NCBI GenBank assembly: GCA_045586385.1
Contig: JAZNAE010000087.1
Location: 1 to 56,288, forward strand
DNA: 56,288 nt
Reading direction: 5' to 3'
Source: Suilimivivens sp045586385
GTDB lineage: Bacteria; Bacillota; Clostridia; Lachnospirales; Lachnospiraceae
Below, piece by piece: positions 19,578 through 28,819 of the stretch (the first letter of the stretch is position 1; the number at the start of each line of letters is the position of its first letter). A program made the translations under genes and the position numbers. Below the pieces are notes generated by a model that saw only the letters and a list, made by a program, of their open reading frames with translations, was not told the DNA's origin and ran no database searches.

Positions 19578-19946
19578 CTAAAGTGCTGTTAACCAGAAAC
19601 AAACTGCCGCAACAATGGACAATGGTGTTATGATATATTTCTCTTTCTTACTACCTGAAATGAAATTCATAACCGTGTTTACGGTTAAGTACGCAGCAAA
19701 CACTCTACATATTATCTTTGTCATCTTAGCACTGAACCAAAGCGGCAGAAAACCGCCTGCCTGCAAGACAATCAGAATTGCAAATACCTGTAATACGAGT
19801 GAAAAACTTGCCATGATCCTAAGATTTTTGGGCAAAACTTTATATTGTCCTCCCATAGTAAATTCACCTAACGGTGCTCCAAAGATTAATAAAAGATTTA
19901 TGATACTGATTATGGTAAATATAACTGCTGCTATGATTGCAAACAT
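19578..19946 (-). CDS. Small four-helix membrane protein
   Basis: A 122-residue protein with four predicted membrane segments (starting IIAAVIFTIISIINLLLIFG), few charges and no motif I recognise. It lies nine bases after the TetR gene and so is almost certainly in the same transcript and under the same control. It could be a small exporter or a membrane modulator; no function should be assigned. Confidence 0.75.
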   Translation of the reverse strand: MFAIIAAVIFTIISIINLLLIFGAPLGEFTMGGQYKVLPKNLRIMASFSLVLQVFAILIVLQAGGFLPLWFSAKMTKIICRVFAAYLTVNTVMNFISGSKKEKYIITPLSIVAAVCFWLTAL

Positions 19947-19955
19947 AATTTCCTC

Positions 19956-20561
19956 CTAAAATGTAATTGTAGCTTGCGGAATTTGTTCTAATGGAACACC
20001 TTCCTGCATCAAAAAAGTATCTGCTGCCCGGTTAATCATAGTCATCATTTCCTTTTCTGAAGCTTTTATCATGCCGGTAGCTACCAAAGTCGCTATTCCA
20101 TGAGAATAAATAATCGTATTCTGTAAAAATCTTCCGGCATCTTCCTCTTTCATTTTTAAATTTTCAGCCATGTTATTAATCAGCTCTACATTAGAATTTC
20201 TAGTCATGATTTCATCAAAATGATTCATTTTACTACTATTATTTTCATCTAAATAAAGAAACTTGAACAGATTAGGCTCCCTGACAGCCATTTCTACATA
20301 CGCTTGCCCTATTTGCTCAAAGGCTTCAAAGGCACTACTCTTTTTTTGTTTGATTTTGGTTGTTGCATAATTTCTTGCATATTCTGCCAAAGCGCTTCTA
20401 AGTCCCTCCATACTATTAAAATGCCATACTAAGGGCTGTGTGGAACATCCGATTTCTTTTGCAAGTGTCTTGATATTAATTGACGAATAACCATCACGAA
20501 TCAGCATATCTAATGCTGTTTGCAATATAATCTCTTTTGTAATCTGTACTTTTCTTGCCAA
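19956..20561 (-). CDS. TetR/AcrR family regulator
   Basis: A 201-residue DNA-binding repressor. Residues 8-55 form the helix-turn-helix domain (ITKEIILQTALDMLIRDGYSSINIKTLAKEIG then STQPLVWHF), followed by an all-helical ligand-binding domain. The start codon is TTG at 20561, with GGAGG six bases upstream. Two overlapping copies of an 18 bp palindrome cover its own promoter at 20579-20637, so autorepression is expected. It is followed by a small membrane protein gene. The inducer is unknown. Confidence 0.9.
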   Translation of the reverse strand: MARKVQITKEIILQTALDMLIRDGYSSINIKTLAKEIGCSTQPLVWHFNSMEGLRSALAEYARNYATTKIKQKKSSAFEAFEQIGQAYVEMAVREPNLFKFLYLDENNSSKMNHFDEIMTRNSNVELINNMAENLKMKEEDAGRFLQNTIIYSHGIATLVATGMIKASEKEMMTMINRAADTFLMQEGVPLEQIPQATITF

Positions 20562-20578
20562 TATGTACCTCCAATATA

Positions 20579-20610
20579 ATATAAATGCATTTATATAATT
20601 GCATTTATAT
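20579..20610. promoter_or_regulatory. Tandem TetR operators
   Basis: ATATAAATGCATTTATAT (20579-20596) is a perfect 18 bp palindrome. A second copy, ATATAATTGCATTTATAT (20593-20610), has one change and its centre is 14 bases away. The pair also lies within a perfect 15 bp inverted repeat, 20574-20588 against 20601-20615. It covers the -10 box and start site of the TetR promoter. Confidence 0.8.
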
Positions 20611-20637
20611 TATATGGTTCATAGTTCTGTTTGTCAA
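20609..20637 (-). promoter_or_regulatory. Consensus sigma-A promoter of the TetR operon
   Basis: On the minus strand TTGACA (20632-20637), a 17-base spacer and TATAAT (20609-20614) give a full consensus match. The -10 box overlaps the TetR operators. Confidence 0.85.
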
Positions 20638-20671
20638 TATATTACATTTTTTACATCTGCTTTTTAAAAGA

Positions 20672-22849
20672 TCACTCCTGTGCTCTCTTCTTAAGTTCAT
20701 AAAATCTTGCATCCACTTCCCTCTGAATGCGTTCTACTACCTCGCTATATTCTTCTTTTTGCAAGTGCCTTGTTCTTCCCATCATGGACAGGAAATCAAT
20801 CACCGGAATCTTCTTTCCAGTCTTTTCCGGATCATAGGAAAGCTTTGTCACACCCTGCTCGATTTCATACAAAGGGAAATAGCAACTGTCAACCGCTGCA
20901 CCGATGACCTTGCGTTCTGTAGCCGGCTTGTCATTCCAATTTAAGGGACATGCGGAAATTGCTTTCACATAAGCAGTTCCGGTAGTCTTGGCATAATAGG
21001 CCGCTTTCCCTGCCTTTCTTAAGAAATCTGTAGGATTGGATTCTGCTACGGTAGCCACATAAGGGATTCCTGTTGCTGCCATAATTTTAGGCATATCTTT
21101 ATGGAAAAAGGTCTTTCCGTACTGCTCCTTTCCCACATGGGATGTGGAACTTCTAGCACCCATAGGTGTGGAATAAGAAAGCTGATACCCCGTATTCATA
21201 TAACCGCCGTTGTCATACTCGAAAATAAGCAATCTGTGTCCTCGCAGTGCAGTTCCCAGTGCTGATCCCATACCGATATCCATACCGCCATCGCCACTGA
21301 CCATTACAAAGATAATATCTCCGGGAGGAATTTCTCCTTTTTGTTGCTTACGGTAACAAATTTCTGCCACACCACTCAGTGTTGCTGCACCGTTTTGGAA
21401 CAGATTATGCAAATACGGCACTTTGAAACTTGTTTTCGGATAGGCTGTGGTGACAATCATCCCACAACCGGTCTGGAATAAAAATACCACCGGATCTTCA
21501 ATACCGCTCAACAGCAGATTTAAATTTACCGGAATGCCGCAGCCAGGACAGGCACCATGACCAGGAGCAATTCTTCGCGGCATAGCGGTCACTGCATTCA
21601 AATTATTCCCGGCACCGATTTGCGTCATATCTCTTGTAATTGGTGCAAACAATGGAGCATCTGTTTTTTCCTCATCTTCTCCGGGCTCCACACCGTAATA
21701 AGCAAAATCAGGCTTTGCCGGGTCCTCTGCCCATATTAACATGGTCTTTGCATCTTCTTTAAAAAAGTCCTTACCGCCTAGCCCATAAATCAAACTTTTA
21801 ATCTTGGCACGACTGCCAAACTTCTGCATGGCTGCCCGTACCTCGAGAGAAAGGTTTCCGCCTCCTGCACCATAACTGTCCTGTCTGTCTGCCACCATAA
21901 TATTATCTGCATGACGAAGCAGACCATATAATTCTTTTCCGGGAAAAGGACGAAGCACATGCAGTGTTGCTGCACCTACTTTTTTTCCTTTTTTACGCAT
22001 TTCCTCTACTGCATCTATTGTGGTATCGTAAGAGGAACCTAATAACACCAACAAATTTTCTGCATCTTCACAGCCTATTCCCTCTATCATTCCATACTCT
22101 CTTCCGGAAAGCTCTTTATAAGAAGCAAACAACTCAGGAAGCACATGACTTACTTTTTCCATTGCCAAATGAAGCTGATATCTGTTGTTTATTAAATCCG
22201 GCTCATTCATATAAGAACCTACCGTAATCGGATGCTCTAAATCCAAAAAAGGATACTCTTCTTTCTTTTCACCGATATACGCCCTGACAGTTTCATCTTC
22301 TTCAAACCGCAGACATCTTCCCTTTTGATGACTGGTAAAAAAGCCGTCATATGCCACTATCACGGGAAGCCTTACTTGTTCTGCCAATTTAAGTGCAATA
22401 ATATTAAAATCATATACCTGCTGTACTGTACTCGCAAACAAAATAGGCCAACCGGCATTTAGCAGATACATAATGTCACTGTGATCCCCTTTAATAGACA
22501 AAGGTCCGGAAACCGTTCTACAAACTACGTTCATTACCATAGGATAGCGTGTACCGGACTGCACCGGAAACTGCTCTATGGCATATAAAAGTCCATTGGC
22601 ACTGGTAGCATTTACCACACGGCCACCGGCTACTGAAGCACCATAACAAATACCTGCGGCACTGTGTTCTCCCTCTGCCGCCACCATTACTAAATCCGTT
22701 TCTCCGTTAGCACGCATAACATCTAAATTTTCTGCAATCTGCGTAGAAGGAGTAATTGGATAATATCCCATTAAGTCATATCCGATTTGCTTAATGGCAA
22801 TGGCTGCCATTTCATTTCCGGATGCATATTCCATAACCTGCTTTTTCAT
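20672..22849 (-). CDS. 2-oxoacid:ferredoxin oxidoreductase, fused alpha-beta subunits
   Basis: It oxidatively decarboxylates a 2-oxoacid to the acyl-CoA and passes electrons to ferredoxin. In this 725-residue fusion, residues 1 to about 390 are the PorA/KorA-like alpha part (GYYPITPSTQIAENL, then EGEHSAAG), and about 430-640 are the TPP-binding beta part with CPGCGIP and GDGGMDIGMGSAL followed by NGGYMNTG. The gamma and ferredoxin parts are in the preceding gene, whose stop overlaps this ATG by one base. Alpha-beta fusions occur in this enzyme class; the choice among pyruvate, 2-oxoglutarate and branched-chain oxoacids cannot be made here. Confidence 0.88.
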   Translation of the reverse strand: MKKQVMEYASGNEMAAIAIKQIGYDLMGYYPITPSTQIAENLDVMRANGETDLVMVAAEGEHSAAGICYGASVAGGRVVNATSANGLLYAIEQFPVQSGTRYPMVMNVVCRTVSGPLSIKGDHSDIMYLLNAGWPILFASTVQQVYDFNIIALKLAEQVRLPVIVAYDGFFTSHQKGRCLRFEEDETVRAYIGEKKEEYPFLDLEHPITVGSYMNEPDLINNRYQLHLAMEKVSHVLPELFASYKELSGREYGMIEGIGCEDAENLLVLLGSSYDTTIDAVEEMRKKGKKVGAATLHVLRPFPGKELYGLLRHADNIMVADRQDSYGAGGGNLSLEVRAAMQKFGSRAKIKSLIYGLGGKDFFKEDAKTMLIWAEDPAKPDFAYYGVEPGEDEEKTDAPLFAPITRDMTQIGAGNNLNAVTAMPRRIAPGHGACPGCGIPVNLNLLLSGIEDPVVFLFQTGCGMIVTTAYPKTSFKVPYLHNLFQNGAATLSGVAEICYRKQQKGEIPPGDIIFVMVSGDGGMDIGMGSALGTALRGHRLLIFEYDNGGYMNTGYQLSYSTPMGARSSTSHVGKEQYGKTFFHKDMPKIMAATGIPYVATVAESNPTDFLRKAGKAAYYAKTTGTAYVKAISACPLNWNDKPATERKVIGAAVDSCYFPLYEIEQGVTKLSYDPEKTGKKIPVIDFLSMMGRTRHLQKEEYSEVVERIQREVDARFYELKKRAQE

Positions 22850-23964
22850 TATACTTCTCCTCCTTCCATTCTCTTTTCGGTTAAATAAGACTCTGATGTA
22901 ATGTAACCGTCAGCTCCGGCTTCTTCATAATAATCGGGTTTACGCAGAAGCTCCTGGTTTGGAATAAAGTAATCTTTATCCGGATGCTCTGCCTCTAATC
23001 CCCTTACCAGTGCATTTACAGGACAAACATCCACACATCTGAGGCATCCCTTACAGTGGTAATAGTCAAGTCCCTGATTTACCATCATTTCCCTGCCTTT
23101 GTACTCTCCCTTTGCAAACTGAAAGACCATATCAGGACAGGTGGAATGGCAAAGACCACAATTGATGCATCTTTCTTTGATAAAAATGGGAATATAACCT
23201 TGCCTTGAGGGGGATAAATCTGACACCACGGTGTTTCCAAAATTAGGATTAATTCCACCAATAGGTGCATTTGCATATCCCCATCTTGTTTGTCCCGTCT
23301 GCTGTGCACGTTCTTCCACGTCTTTCTCTTCAGAAAATGAGAATTCTATTTTTTTTACTTCCTCAAACCCTCTTTTCACACCCTCCAGATTTGCCTTTAA
23401 GGCATCCGGGTATTTCTTTCCCAATGTTTCCTTACATATCTGTTCTCCTGCCGAAATATCCTCTAAACCCATGAGTCTTAAGGACGCTCCAAGCATCACT
23501 ACGTTAATTCTGGAATGTGTTTCCATGGCAATTTTTTGTGCTTCCAGCCCGAAAAACAAACATTTTTTTGCCTCCATTGGCATATTCGGAAGTTTCTGTC
23601 CTGCTTCCAGCCCAATAATAACTGCCGTATCCGCCGTGCAGCCTTTCCATACAGATTCATCCCTTAAAAGCGCCTGATGGAATACCACCAATAAATCCGG
23701 CTCTGTTACGGGAGAATGAACCCTAATTTCCTTTTCCTTCTTACAATACCGGACAAATCCCTTTACCGGTGTACCCGTCTTTTCCGAACCATAACTGGAA
23801 AAATTGCTGCTGTTGATATCCAGATATTTTACACCTAACTCTCCAAGCATCTTACCGCACAAATTTGCTCCCAGACCACCAATACTCTCTAATCTGATTT
23901 CATAATATTCTTTTCCCGATGCAAGTTTTTCTTTCAATCCGTTTCCGCTATTTAGTTGCTCCAC
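22849..23964 (-). CDS. 2-oxoacid:acceptor oxidoreductase, gamma plus ferredoxin domains
   Basis: A 371-residue partner of the fused alpha-beta subunit. Residues about 20-200 form the gamma domain (RLESIGGLGANLCGKMLGELG). The region from about 265 holds two 4Fe-4S clusters, CINCGLCHSTCP and CKGCLRCVDVCP, which carry electrons out of the TPP site. The start is GTG at 23964, and its G is shared with the TAG stop of the rubredoxin gene, so translation is coupled. The operon context suggests that electrons may flow to the rubredoxin and flavodiiron protein. Confidence 0.88.
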   Translation of the reverse strand: MEQLNSGNGLKEKLASGKEYYEIRLESIGGLGANLCGKMLGELGVKYLDINSSNFSSYGSEKTGTPVKGFVRYCKKEKEIRVHSPVTEPDLLVVFHQALLRDESVWKGCTADTAVIIGLEAGQKLPNMPMEAKKCLFFGLEAQKIAMETHSRINVVMLGASLRLMGLEDISAGEQICKETLGKKYPDALKANLEGVKRGFEEVKKIEFSFSEEKDVEERAQQTGQTRWGYANAPIGGINPNFGNTVVSDLSPSRQGYIPIFIKERCINCGLCHSTCPDMVFQFAKGEYKGREMMVNQGLDYYHCKGCLRCVDVCPVNALVRGLEAEHPDKDYFIPNQELLRKPDYYEEAGADGYITSESYLTEKRMEGGEV

Positions 23965-24125
23965 TATTCATTCACCTCACTAAAAAACTCTTTCCCCACA
24001 TAGCAAAGTGGACAACCGAAATCTTCCGGAAGATCTTCAAACTTTGTTCCGGGAGCAATATCCATATCTGCATAACCGGATTCCTCATCATAAATCCAAC
24101 CACACACATCACATACATACTTCAT
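23964..24125 (-). CDS. Rubredoxin
   Basis: A 53-residue iron protein with the two rubredoxin knuckles CDVCG at residues 5-9 and CPLC at residues 38-41, and the conserved core WIYDEESGYADMDIAPGTKFEDLPEDF. The four cysteines hold one Fe that carries single electrons. The ATG overlaps the TAA of the flavodiiron gene by one base (TAATG), with AGGAGG just upstream, and its TAG overlaps the next GTG by one base. It is the expected electron donor for the flavodiiron protein. Confidence 0.96.
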   Translation of the reverse strand: MKYVCDVCGWIYDEESGYADMDIAPGTKFEDLPEDFGCPLCYVGKEFFSEVNE

Positions 24126-25315
24126 TACATATACCTCCTACTATTTTTCATGTTTTTTCCGTCTCTACATATTTCCTCAACCAGTGCATCAATTTGTAAT
24201 TTGCTTTCCTCATTTAATGCAGACATAATTTTCACAGAGTTCTCCATAAAAACAATTCCTTTGCTGTTTGCAAACATCTCCCGCATTCCTTTTGTTGCCA
24301 CCGGTGCCCAGCTTCCGTTTTCTATAAACCCTATTTCCCTGTTACAGAAATTCCGCTCCGTAAGATGCATAATAAACTCCCTCATAAACGGAAAAGGCAT
24401 TGTATTATAAGTTGTGGTAGCCAAAATTAGTTTACTGTAGCAAAAAGCATCTGCCACAGCTTTTGTCATATCGCATCTTGCTAAATCTGTTATTTTCACT
24501 TCCGGGTATCCATTCTCTTTTAATTTTTCAGATAGATACATAACTGCATTCCTTGTATTTCCGTAAACCGAAGTATAGGCAATCAATACCCCTTCCTTTT
24601 CCGGTCTGTAACTTGACCATGTATCATATAAACTGATATAGCGATTTATCTCTTCATCTAATACGGGACCATGAAGAGGACATATTCTTTGTATGTCCCA
24701 TGAAGCTATTTTTCCAAGCAACTTTTGCACAGAAAGCCCATATTTCCCTACTATTCCGAAATAATAACGCCGCGCTTCGCAAGTCCAATCATCTTCCTTA
24801 TCAAGGGCTCCGAATTTTCCAAATGCATCTGCCGAAAACAGTACCTTATCCGTGCTGTCATAGGTCACAATCACCTCCGGCCAATGCACCATAAGTGCCG
24901 TTTCAAATACCAATTTATGTTTCCCCAATGACAACATGTCACCATCAGATACCACGATTTTCTTATCACTAAAATTTGTCCCAAAGAAGTGTTGCATCAT
25001 TGTAAATGCTTTGGCCGATGCAACAATTATAATTTCCGGATATTTCTTTACCAAATTAACGATATTTGCAGAATGATCCGGTTCCATATGATGTACAATC
25101 AAATAATCCGGTTTTCGCCCTTCTAACGCATTTTCCAAATTTTCAAGCCACTGCTTTGTAAAGTTCTCATCCACAGTATCCATCACAGCAATTTTTTCAT
25201 CCATAATGATATAAGAATTGTATGACATTCCGTTTGGAACCTGATACATACTTTCAAACAGCTCAATTTGATAATCGTTTACACCAATATATTTAATGTC
25301 CTGTGTGATTTTCAT
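24125..25315 (-). CDS. Flavodiiron protein (FprA type), O2 or NO reductase
   Basis: It reduces O2 to water or NO to N2O and protects anaerobes. The N-terminal metallo-beta-lactamase-like domain has the di-iron ligands H76, E78, D80 and H81 (VHHMEPDHS), a later His in MVHWPEV, the Asp of FSADAFG and the His of CPLHGPV. The flavodoxin domain begins near residue 253 (GVLIAYTSVYGNTRNA) and binds FMN. At 396 residues it is a standard two-domain class A protein. It heads an operon with rubredoxin and the two OFOR genes. Confidence 0.96.
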   Translation of the reverse strand: MKITQDIKYIGVNDYQIELFESMYQVPNGMSYNSYIIMDEKIAVMDTVDENFTKQWLENLENALEGRKPDYLIVHHMEPDHSANIVNLVKKYPEIIIVASAKAFTMMQHFFGTNFSDKKIVVSDGDMLSLGKHKLVFETALMVHWPEVIVTYDSTDKVLFSADAFGKFGALDKEDDWTCEARRYYFGIVGKYGLSVQKLLGKIASWDIQRICPLHGPVLDEEINRYISLYDTWSSYRPEKEGVLIAYTSVYGNTRNAVMYLSEKLKENGYPEVKITDLARCDMTKAVADAFCYSKLILATTTYNTMPFPFMREFIMHLTERNFCNREIGFIENGSWAPVATKGMREMFANSKGIVFMENSVKIMSALNEESKLQIDALVEEICRDGKNMKNSRRYM

Positions 25316-25415
25316 GAATCATCCCCCTTCTTTCATATTTATGACAGCAACATGAATCAAATGAACTGCATTTTCATCTATAGTTTCTTCATATTTGGAA
25401 AGATTATGCAGGCAT

Positions 25416-25456
25416 AAAAAAAGCAGTAATCTGATTTACTCAAATCACTGCTTTTT
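25416..25456 (-). terminator. Terminator after the coiled-coil protein gene
   Basis: On the minus strand AAAAAGCAGT and ACTGCTTTTTTT pair, with GATTT/AAATC pairing inside. It lies just after the stop at 25462 and before the flavodiiron operon. Confidence 0.8.
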
Positions 25457-25461
25457 ATGTC

Positions 25462-26064
25462 TTATTCTGCTACACTCAACACATCTGTTGAAGCTTCTAC
25501 AGATGCTATTGTATCAGCCACATCTACCACATCAGGTGCATTTGCCGGTGCTTCGGTGTTATCCGCAACCTCTGCCGGATCTGCATACTCTTTTTCCTCT
25601 TCCTCTTCCCAAAGCGAATCATATTCTTCTTTTTCCCTTGCCATGGCACCAATATTCTTAGCCGCCTGGTACATTTCCATGCTGTATTCCATCAATTTTT
25701 TCTCATCAGATGGCGGTACAATGCCGCCTTTCATAATACGCCTTGCCACTTCCATGATTTTAGCCATGTCAGTTGCATACTCCTCCATGGCATCCCCCTG
25801 CTGTTTGGCAACTTCTAAATTGGCTGCAGCCGTCCACTGTTCTATCAGTTTATTCATATACTCCTGATATTCATTTTGTTTTTCATCCACTGCCGCCATG
25901 GTAAGTTCCAGAGTTGCTGCCTCACTTGCAAAAATGTTTTTTCCATCCGGGGTGGTATTTATTTTTTGCTCCAGTTCCTGTTTTTGCTTATAAAGCAGTG
26001 TCTGCTGTTCACGGTAAGATTTTATCTGGGTGTTATAAATCTGTCTTGCTTCTTCAATTTTCAT
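25462..26064 (-). CDS. Conserved hypothetical coiled-coil protein with acidic tail
   Basis: A 200-residue soluble protein. Residues 1-90 are strongly helical and charged (SYREQQTLLYKQKQELEQKI), probably a coiled coil. A second helical region spans about 95-150. From about 150 on the sequence is acidic and Ala-rich (LWEEEEEKEYADPAEVAD). I recognise no domain. It has AAGGA before the ATG, stands alone and ends in a strong terminator, so it is very likely expressed. It may be a Lachnospiraceae lineage protein. Confidence 0.7.
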   Translation of the reverse strand: MKIEEARQIYNTQIKSYREQQTLLYKQKQELEQKINTTPDGKNIFASEAATLELTMAAVDEKQNEYQEYMNKLIEQWTAAANLEVAKQQGDAMEEYATDMAKIMEVARRIMKGGIVPPSDEKKLMEYSMEMYQAAKNIGAMAREKEEYDSLWEEEEEKEYADPAEVADNTEAPANAPDVVDVADTIASVEASTDVLSVAE

Positions 26065-26172
26065 AGTATCACATCCTTATGATTTGCCGGATACATCCTT
26101 GTATCTGTGTGCCTTGTGCACTATTGCACTTTATATTTATATCGGCATATGTTGCAAAAAATAAAGCATATG

Positions 26173-26808
26173 TTAATTGTTCTCAAGCAGTGGCTTAATC
26201 TTTTCCCCTACCATTTCCACTGTGGGTCCCAGTAGAAATGCCATAATTAATGTTATCACTGCAAAGGGTGCTCCAAATGCATAACCAATTACAATAAAGA
26301 TTAAATCATAGATAATACGCACGAACCGGAATGAAAGTTTTTTTGTTCTCTTATGAATGATAAAGGGCAATGCATCATATGGCGATGTGCCCAGCCCCAT
26401 ATCCATATATATGGCCGCTGCAATCACAAAAATAATCAGTGCCGGCACAGCTACCACAACCCGTAGCCATATATTTGCAAAAAATGCGGACGGTAAAACC
26501 CGGTTCCAAATCATACTGAAAAAATCACAGGAATATCCAACCACCAGCATATTTGCTATTGTTCCAAGTCCTATGTTCCTTCGATCACATATAATTACAA
26601 TGACAAACAACACGCAATTAAACGCCGCCTGCCACGTGCCAAAGCTAAGGCCTATTTTATCGGAAACGGCATAGTTAAACGCAGTATATCCATCTGTTCC
26701 AAATCCGCATGGAATCAGCCATGAAATGCCAAATCCCATGAATATGACACCTATCATTACCCATATAAAACGGCGTGCAAGGTTCTTTTTATCAATATTT
26801 TTAAACAT
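26173..26808 (-). CDS. YczE/YitT-like integral membrane protein
   Basis: A 211-residue protein with five to six membrane helices. It contains the family pattern GFGISWLIPCGFGTDGYTAFN and later MDMGLGTSPYDALPF, matching the YczE/YyaS/YitT group, whose biochemical function is not settled. It is the last gene of a four-gene TetR-controlled operon, 21 bases after the condensation-like gene. In B. subtilis yczE sits by the surfactin locus, an interesting parallel to the acyltransferase-like neighbour here, but that is only an analogy. Confidence 0.8.
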   Translation of the reverse strand: MFKNIDKKNLARRFIWVMIGVIFMGFGISWLIPCGFGTDGYTAFNYAVSDKIGLSFGTWQAAFNCVLFVIVIICDRRNIGLGTIANMLVVGYSCDFFSMIWNRVLPSAFFANIWLRVVVAVPALIIFVIAAAIYMDMGLGTSPYDALPFIIHKRTKKLSFRFVRIIYDLIFIVIGYAFGAPFAVITLIMAFLLGPTVEMVGEKIKPLLENN

Positions 26809-26829
26809 CTGTATTTCTCCTGTTCTATA

Positions 26830-28023
26830 TTATAAACGGTTTTCCATCTTATGATAGCACACGGTCAATCTATGATTATATGTGGATATTCCGATTACAT
26901 TTTTTGTATAAGATACCTTGGGAGGTATAAACAAAATATCTTCCACAATCAATTTATCACATCTGTTTGGAATGTCAATTTTATTAAGATTTGTAATCCC
27001 CAAATCTCTTCCACCATCCCCCATATATCCCATAATCTTTGCTAACCTTTCCGTCAACTTATGTTGAAAGCATCCGTGACTCTGTAATAAAACTGCGTCT
27101 ATCAATGATGGGCATAAACGCTCCATAAATAAAAGAATAAAATATTTCTTATGTTTATTTTTCAGTTTCCGGTAAATAGTTTTATGAATCCTATCTGCAT
27201 TTGCTTCCAATGTCTTTTGGAACTTATATTGACACTTTATAGCAATACCGGAGGTTTGATTCGACATCCCTACATCTTCTCTTATGCTGACCGGAATGCC
27301 TACCACTTCACATTCCGGACATTCTCTCAATAGTTCTGTAATCATAAAACTGTTCATGGTAATACTCTTTGGACATCTTACCCTTAATTCTTTCATATGA
27401 TAAGTTTTCCACTCAATTTCCGAAACATATTTTCTCCAATATTTCTCATGAATTGCATCATAGTCATCCCAATTAAAACACTTTTTATTTTTCTTCCACT
27501 TCTGATTGATGCGGTTAATAAACAGTTTTGCTACAATCGGCAGCCCGGCCCTTTTTTCTAAAAAATTTCTATCAATGGAGAGCATGGGTTTATATGTAAT
27601 GGGTTCACTATTTAAACGGCTAACTATATCTTTTAATAAAATCAAAACAGACTGTCCATCACCAACCAAATGATGGGCATGAATCAATAAAACCAACTGA
27701 TTACTTTCTTTTGTAAGAAATATCCTTACCAGTTCCCCTTCCTTCAAAGCAAAAGGACTTTTCTCACTCTGGCAAAGAAGTTCCTTCCATGGGTGAACGT
27801 CAGCATAGAATTTACAGCCACTTCTTTCCATTTTTTCGTAATAAGCGCATCCATTATCTTCTAATACAACTTTACACATTGTCGCTTCGTTTGCCTGATA
27901 CGCTGCATACACAGCCTGCTCAATCTCTTTACTTTCTATGTCTCCTGACAATTTTACAATCAAACCAATATATACATTTGGTTCAAACAAATTTGCCCTC
28001 TCTGACCGGATATATTTTTTCAC
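26830..28023 (-). CDS. Condensation-domain-like acyltransferase
   Basis: A 397-residue protein with the HHxxxDG catalytic motif of condensation-domain and BAHD/PapA acyltransferases in VLLIHAHHLVGDGQSVLILL near residues 113-132; the second His would be the general base. The rest fits a two-lobed chloramphenicol-acetyltransferase-like fold. It is a stand-alone protein with no adenylation or carrier domain, so it probably joins an acyl thioester to an alcohol or amine. The start is GTG with AAAGGAG seven bases upstream, overlapping the end of the SDR gene. The substrate is unknown. Confidence 0.7.
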   Translation of the reverse strand: MKKYIRSERANLFEPNVYIGLIVKLSGDIESKEIEQAVYAAYQANEATMCKVVLEDNGCAYYEKMERSGCKFYADVHPWKELLCQSEKSPFALKEGELVRIFLTKESNQLVLLIHAHHLVGDGQSVLILLKDIVSRLNSEPITYKPMLSIDRNFLEKRAGLPIVAKLFINRINQKWKKNKKCFNWDDYDAIHEKYWRKYVSEIEWKTYHMKELRVRCPKSITMNSFMITELLRECPECEVVGIPVSIREDVGMSNQTSGIAIKCQYKFQKTLEANADRIHKTIYRKLKNKHKKYFILLFMERLCPSLIDAVLLQSHGCFQHKLTERLAKIMGYMGDGGRDLGITNLNKIDIPNRCDKLIVEDILFIPPKVSYTKNVIGISTYNHRLTVCYHKMENRL

Positions 28024-28027
28024 ATCA

Positions 28028-28795
28028 CTACTCCTTTAGATATTTTCTTATCCCTGCCATCCATATTTTCATCACCAGACGCTGCGGCAATAATTTCACA
28101 TTCACATGTTGGCATTTCACATACAAAGAACAAACGGACATATCTCTCCCTTTCTTTGCATCTTTTACTGCCTGTTTTGCAACCTTTTCTGCTGTAACAA
28201 GACCCGGAAATCTTACTTTTTTTCCATTTATTTCTTTTTGCAAAAGTTCTGTATCTATCCATCCGGGACAGACAGCTGTACTTGTAATTTTACATTCTGC
28301 AAGTTCTGCGTGTAGTGCTCTTGAATAACTTCTCTCAAACGCCTTTGATGCGGCATATAAATTAATATAGGGATTGGGCTGAAATGCGGAAGCCGATGAA
28401 ATGTTCAGTATCTTACTTCCCTTTCCCATATAGGGAATACAGATTTGGGAAAGTATGACAGGTGCTTTGCAGTTCACATTGATTGTCCTGTCTATTTCCT
28501 CTATGGAAAAATCCGTATATTTTCCCATTTTGGCCAGCCCTGCATTATTAATTAACCAAACCACTCTCGGATGATTTTCTTTCAGCATAGAATGAAGCTG
28601 CTCCACGCTGTGCATTTCAGATAGGTCCATGGAAATAGGAATCACTTTTTCCCCATATTTTTCCTGAAGTTCTGAAAGCTTCTGCTTATTTCTGGCAACT
28701 GCCCAAATTTCATCAATATCTTCATTTAACAGTTGTTTTAAAAATTCTCTTCCCAGTCCTCCTGTGGCACCGGTTAAAATCGCTATGTTTTTCAT
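28028..28795 (-). CDS. Short-chain dehydrogenase/reductase
   Basis: A 255-residue NAD(P)-dependent oxidoreductase. The Rossmann motif TGATGGLG is at residues 8-15, NNAG at about 87, the catalytic Ser in NISSASAF and the YAASK tetrad. The context of a TetR, an acyltransferase-like protein and a membrane protein suggests that it reduces or oxidises a carbonyl on a lipid or acyl intermediate, which is inference. It follows the TetR gene by 24 bases. Its stop codon overlaps the ribosome binding site of the next gene. Confidence 0.92.
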   Translation of the reverse strand: MKNIAILTGATGGLGREFLKQLLNEDIDEIWAVARNKQKLSELQEKYGEKVIPISMDLSEMHSVEQLHSMLKENHPRVVWLINNAGLAKMGKYTDFSIEEIDRTINVNCKAPVILSQICIPYMGKGSKILNISSASAFQPNPYINLYAASKAFERSYSRALHAELAECKITSTAVCPGWIDTELLQKEINGKKVRFPGLVTAEKVAKQAVKDAKKGRDMSVCSLYVKCQHVNVKLLPQRLVMKIWMAGIRKYLKE

Positions 28796-28819
28796 GCTTT
28801 TCTGATCCTTTTCTTGTCT

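Noticed and set aside
23231..23677. 148-codon plus-strand frame in the OFOR gamma gene
   Set aside because: Antisense to the gamma/ferredoxin gene, whose motifs are clear; low-complexity Ser/Phe/Pro content.
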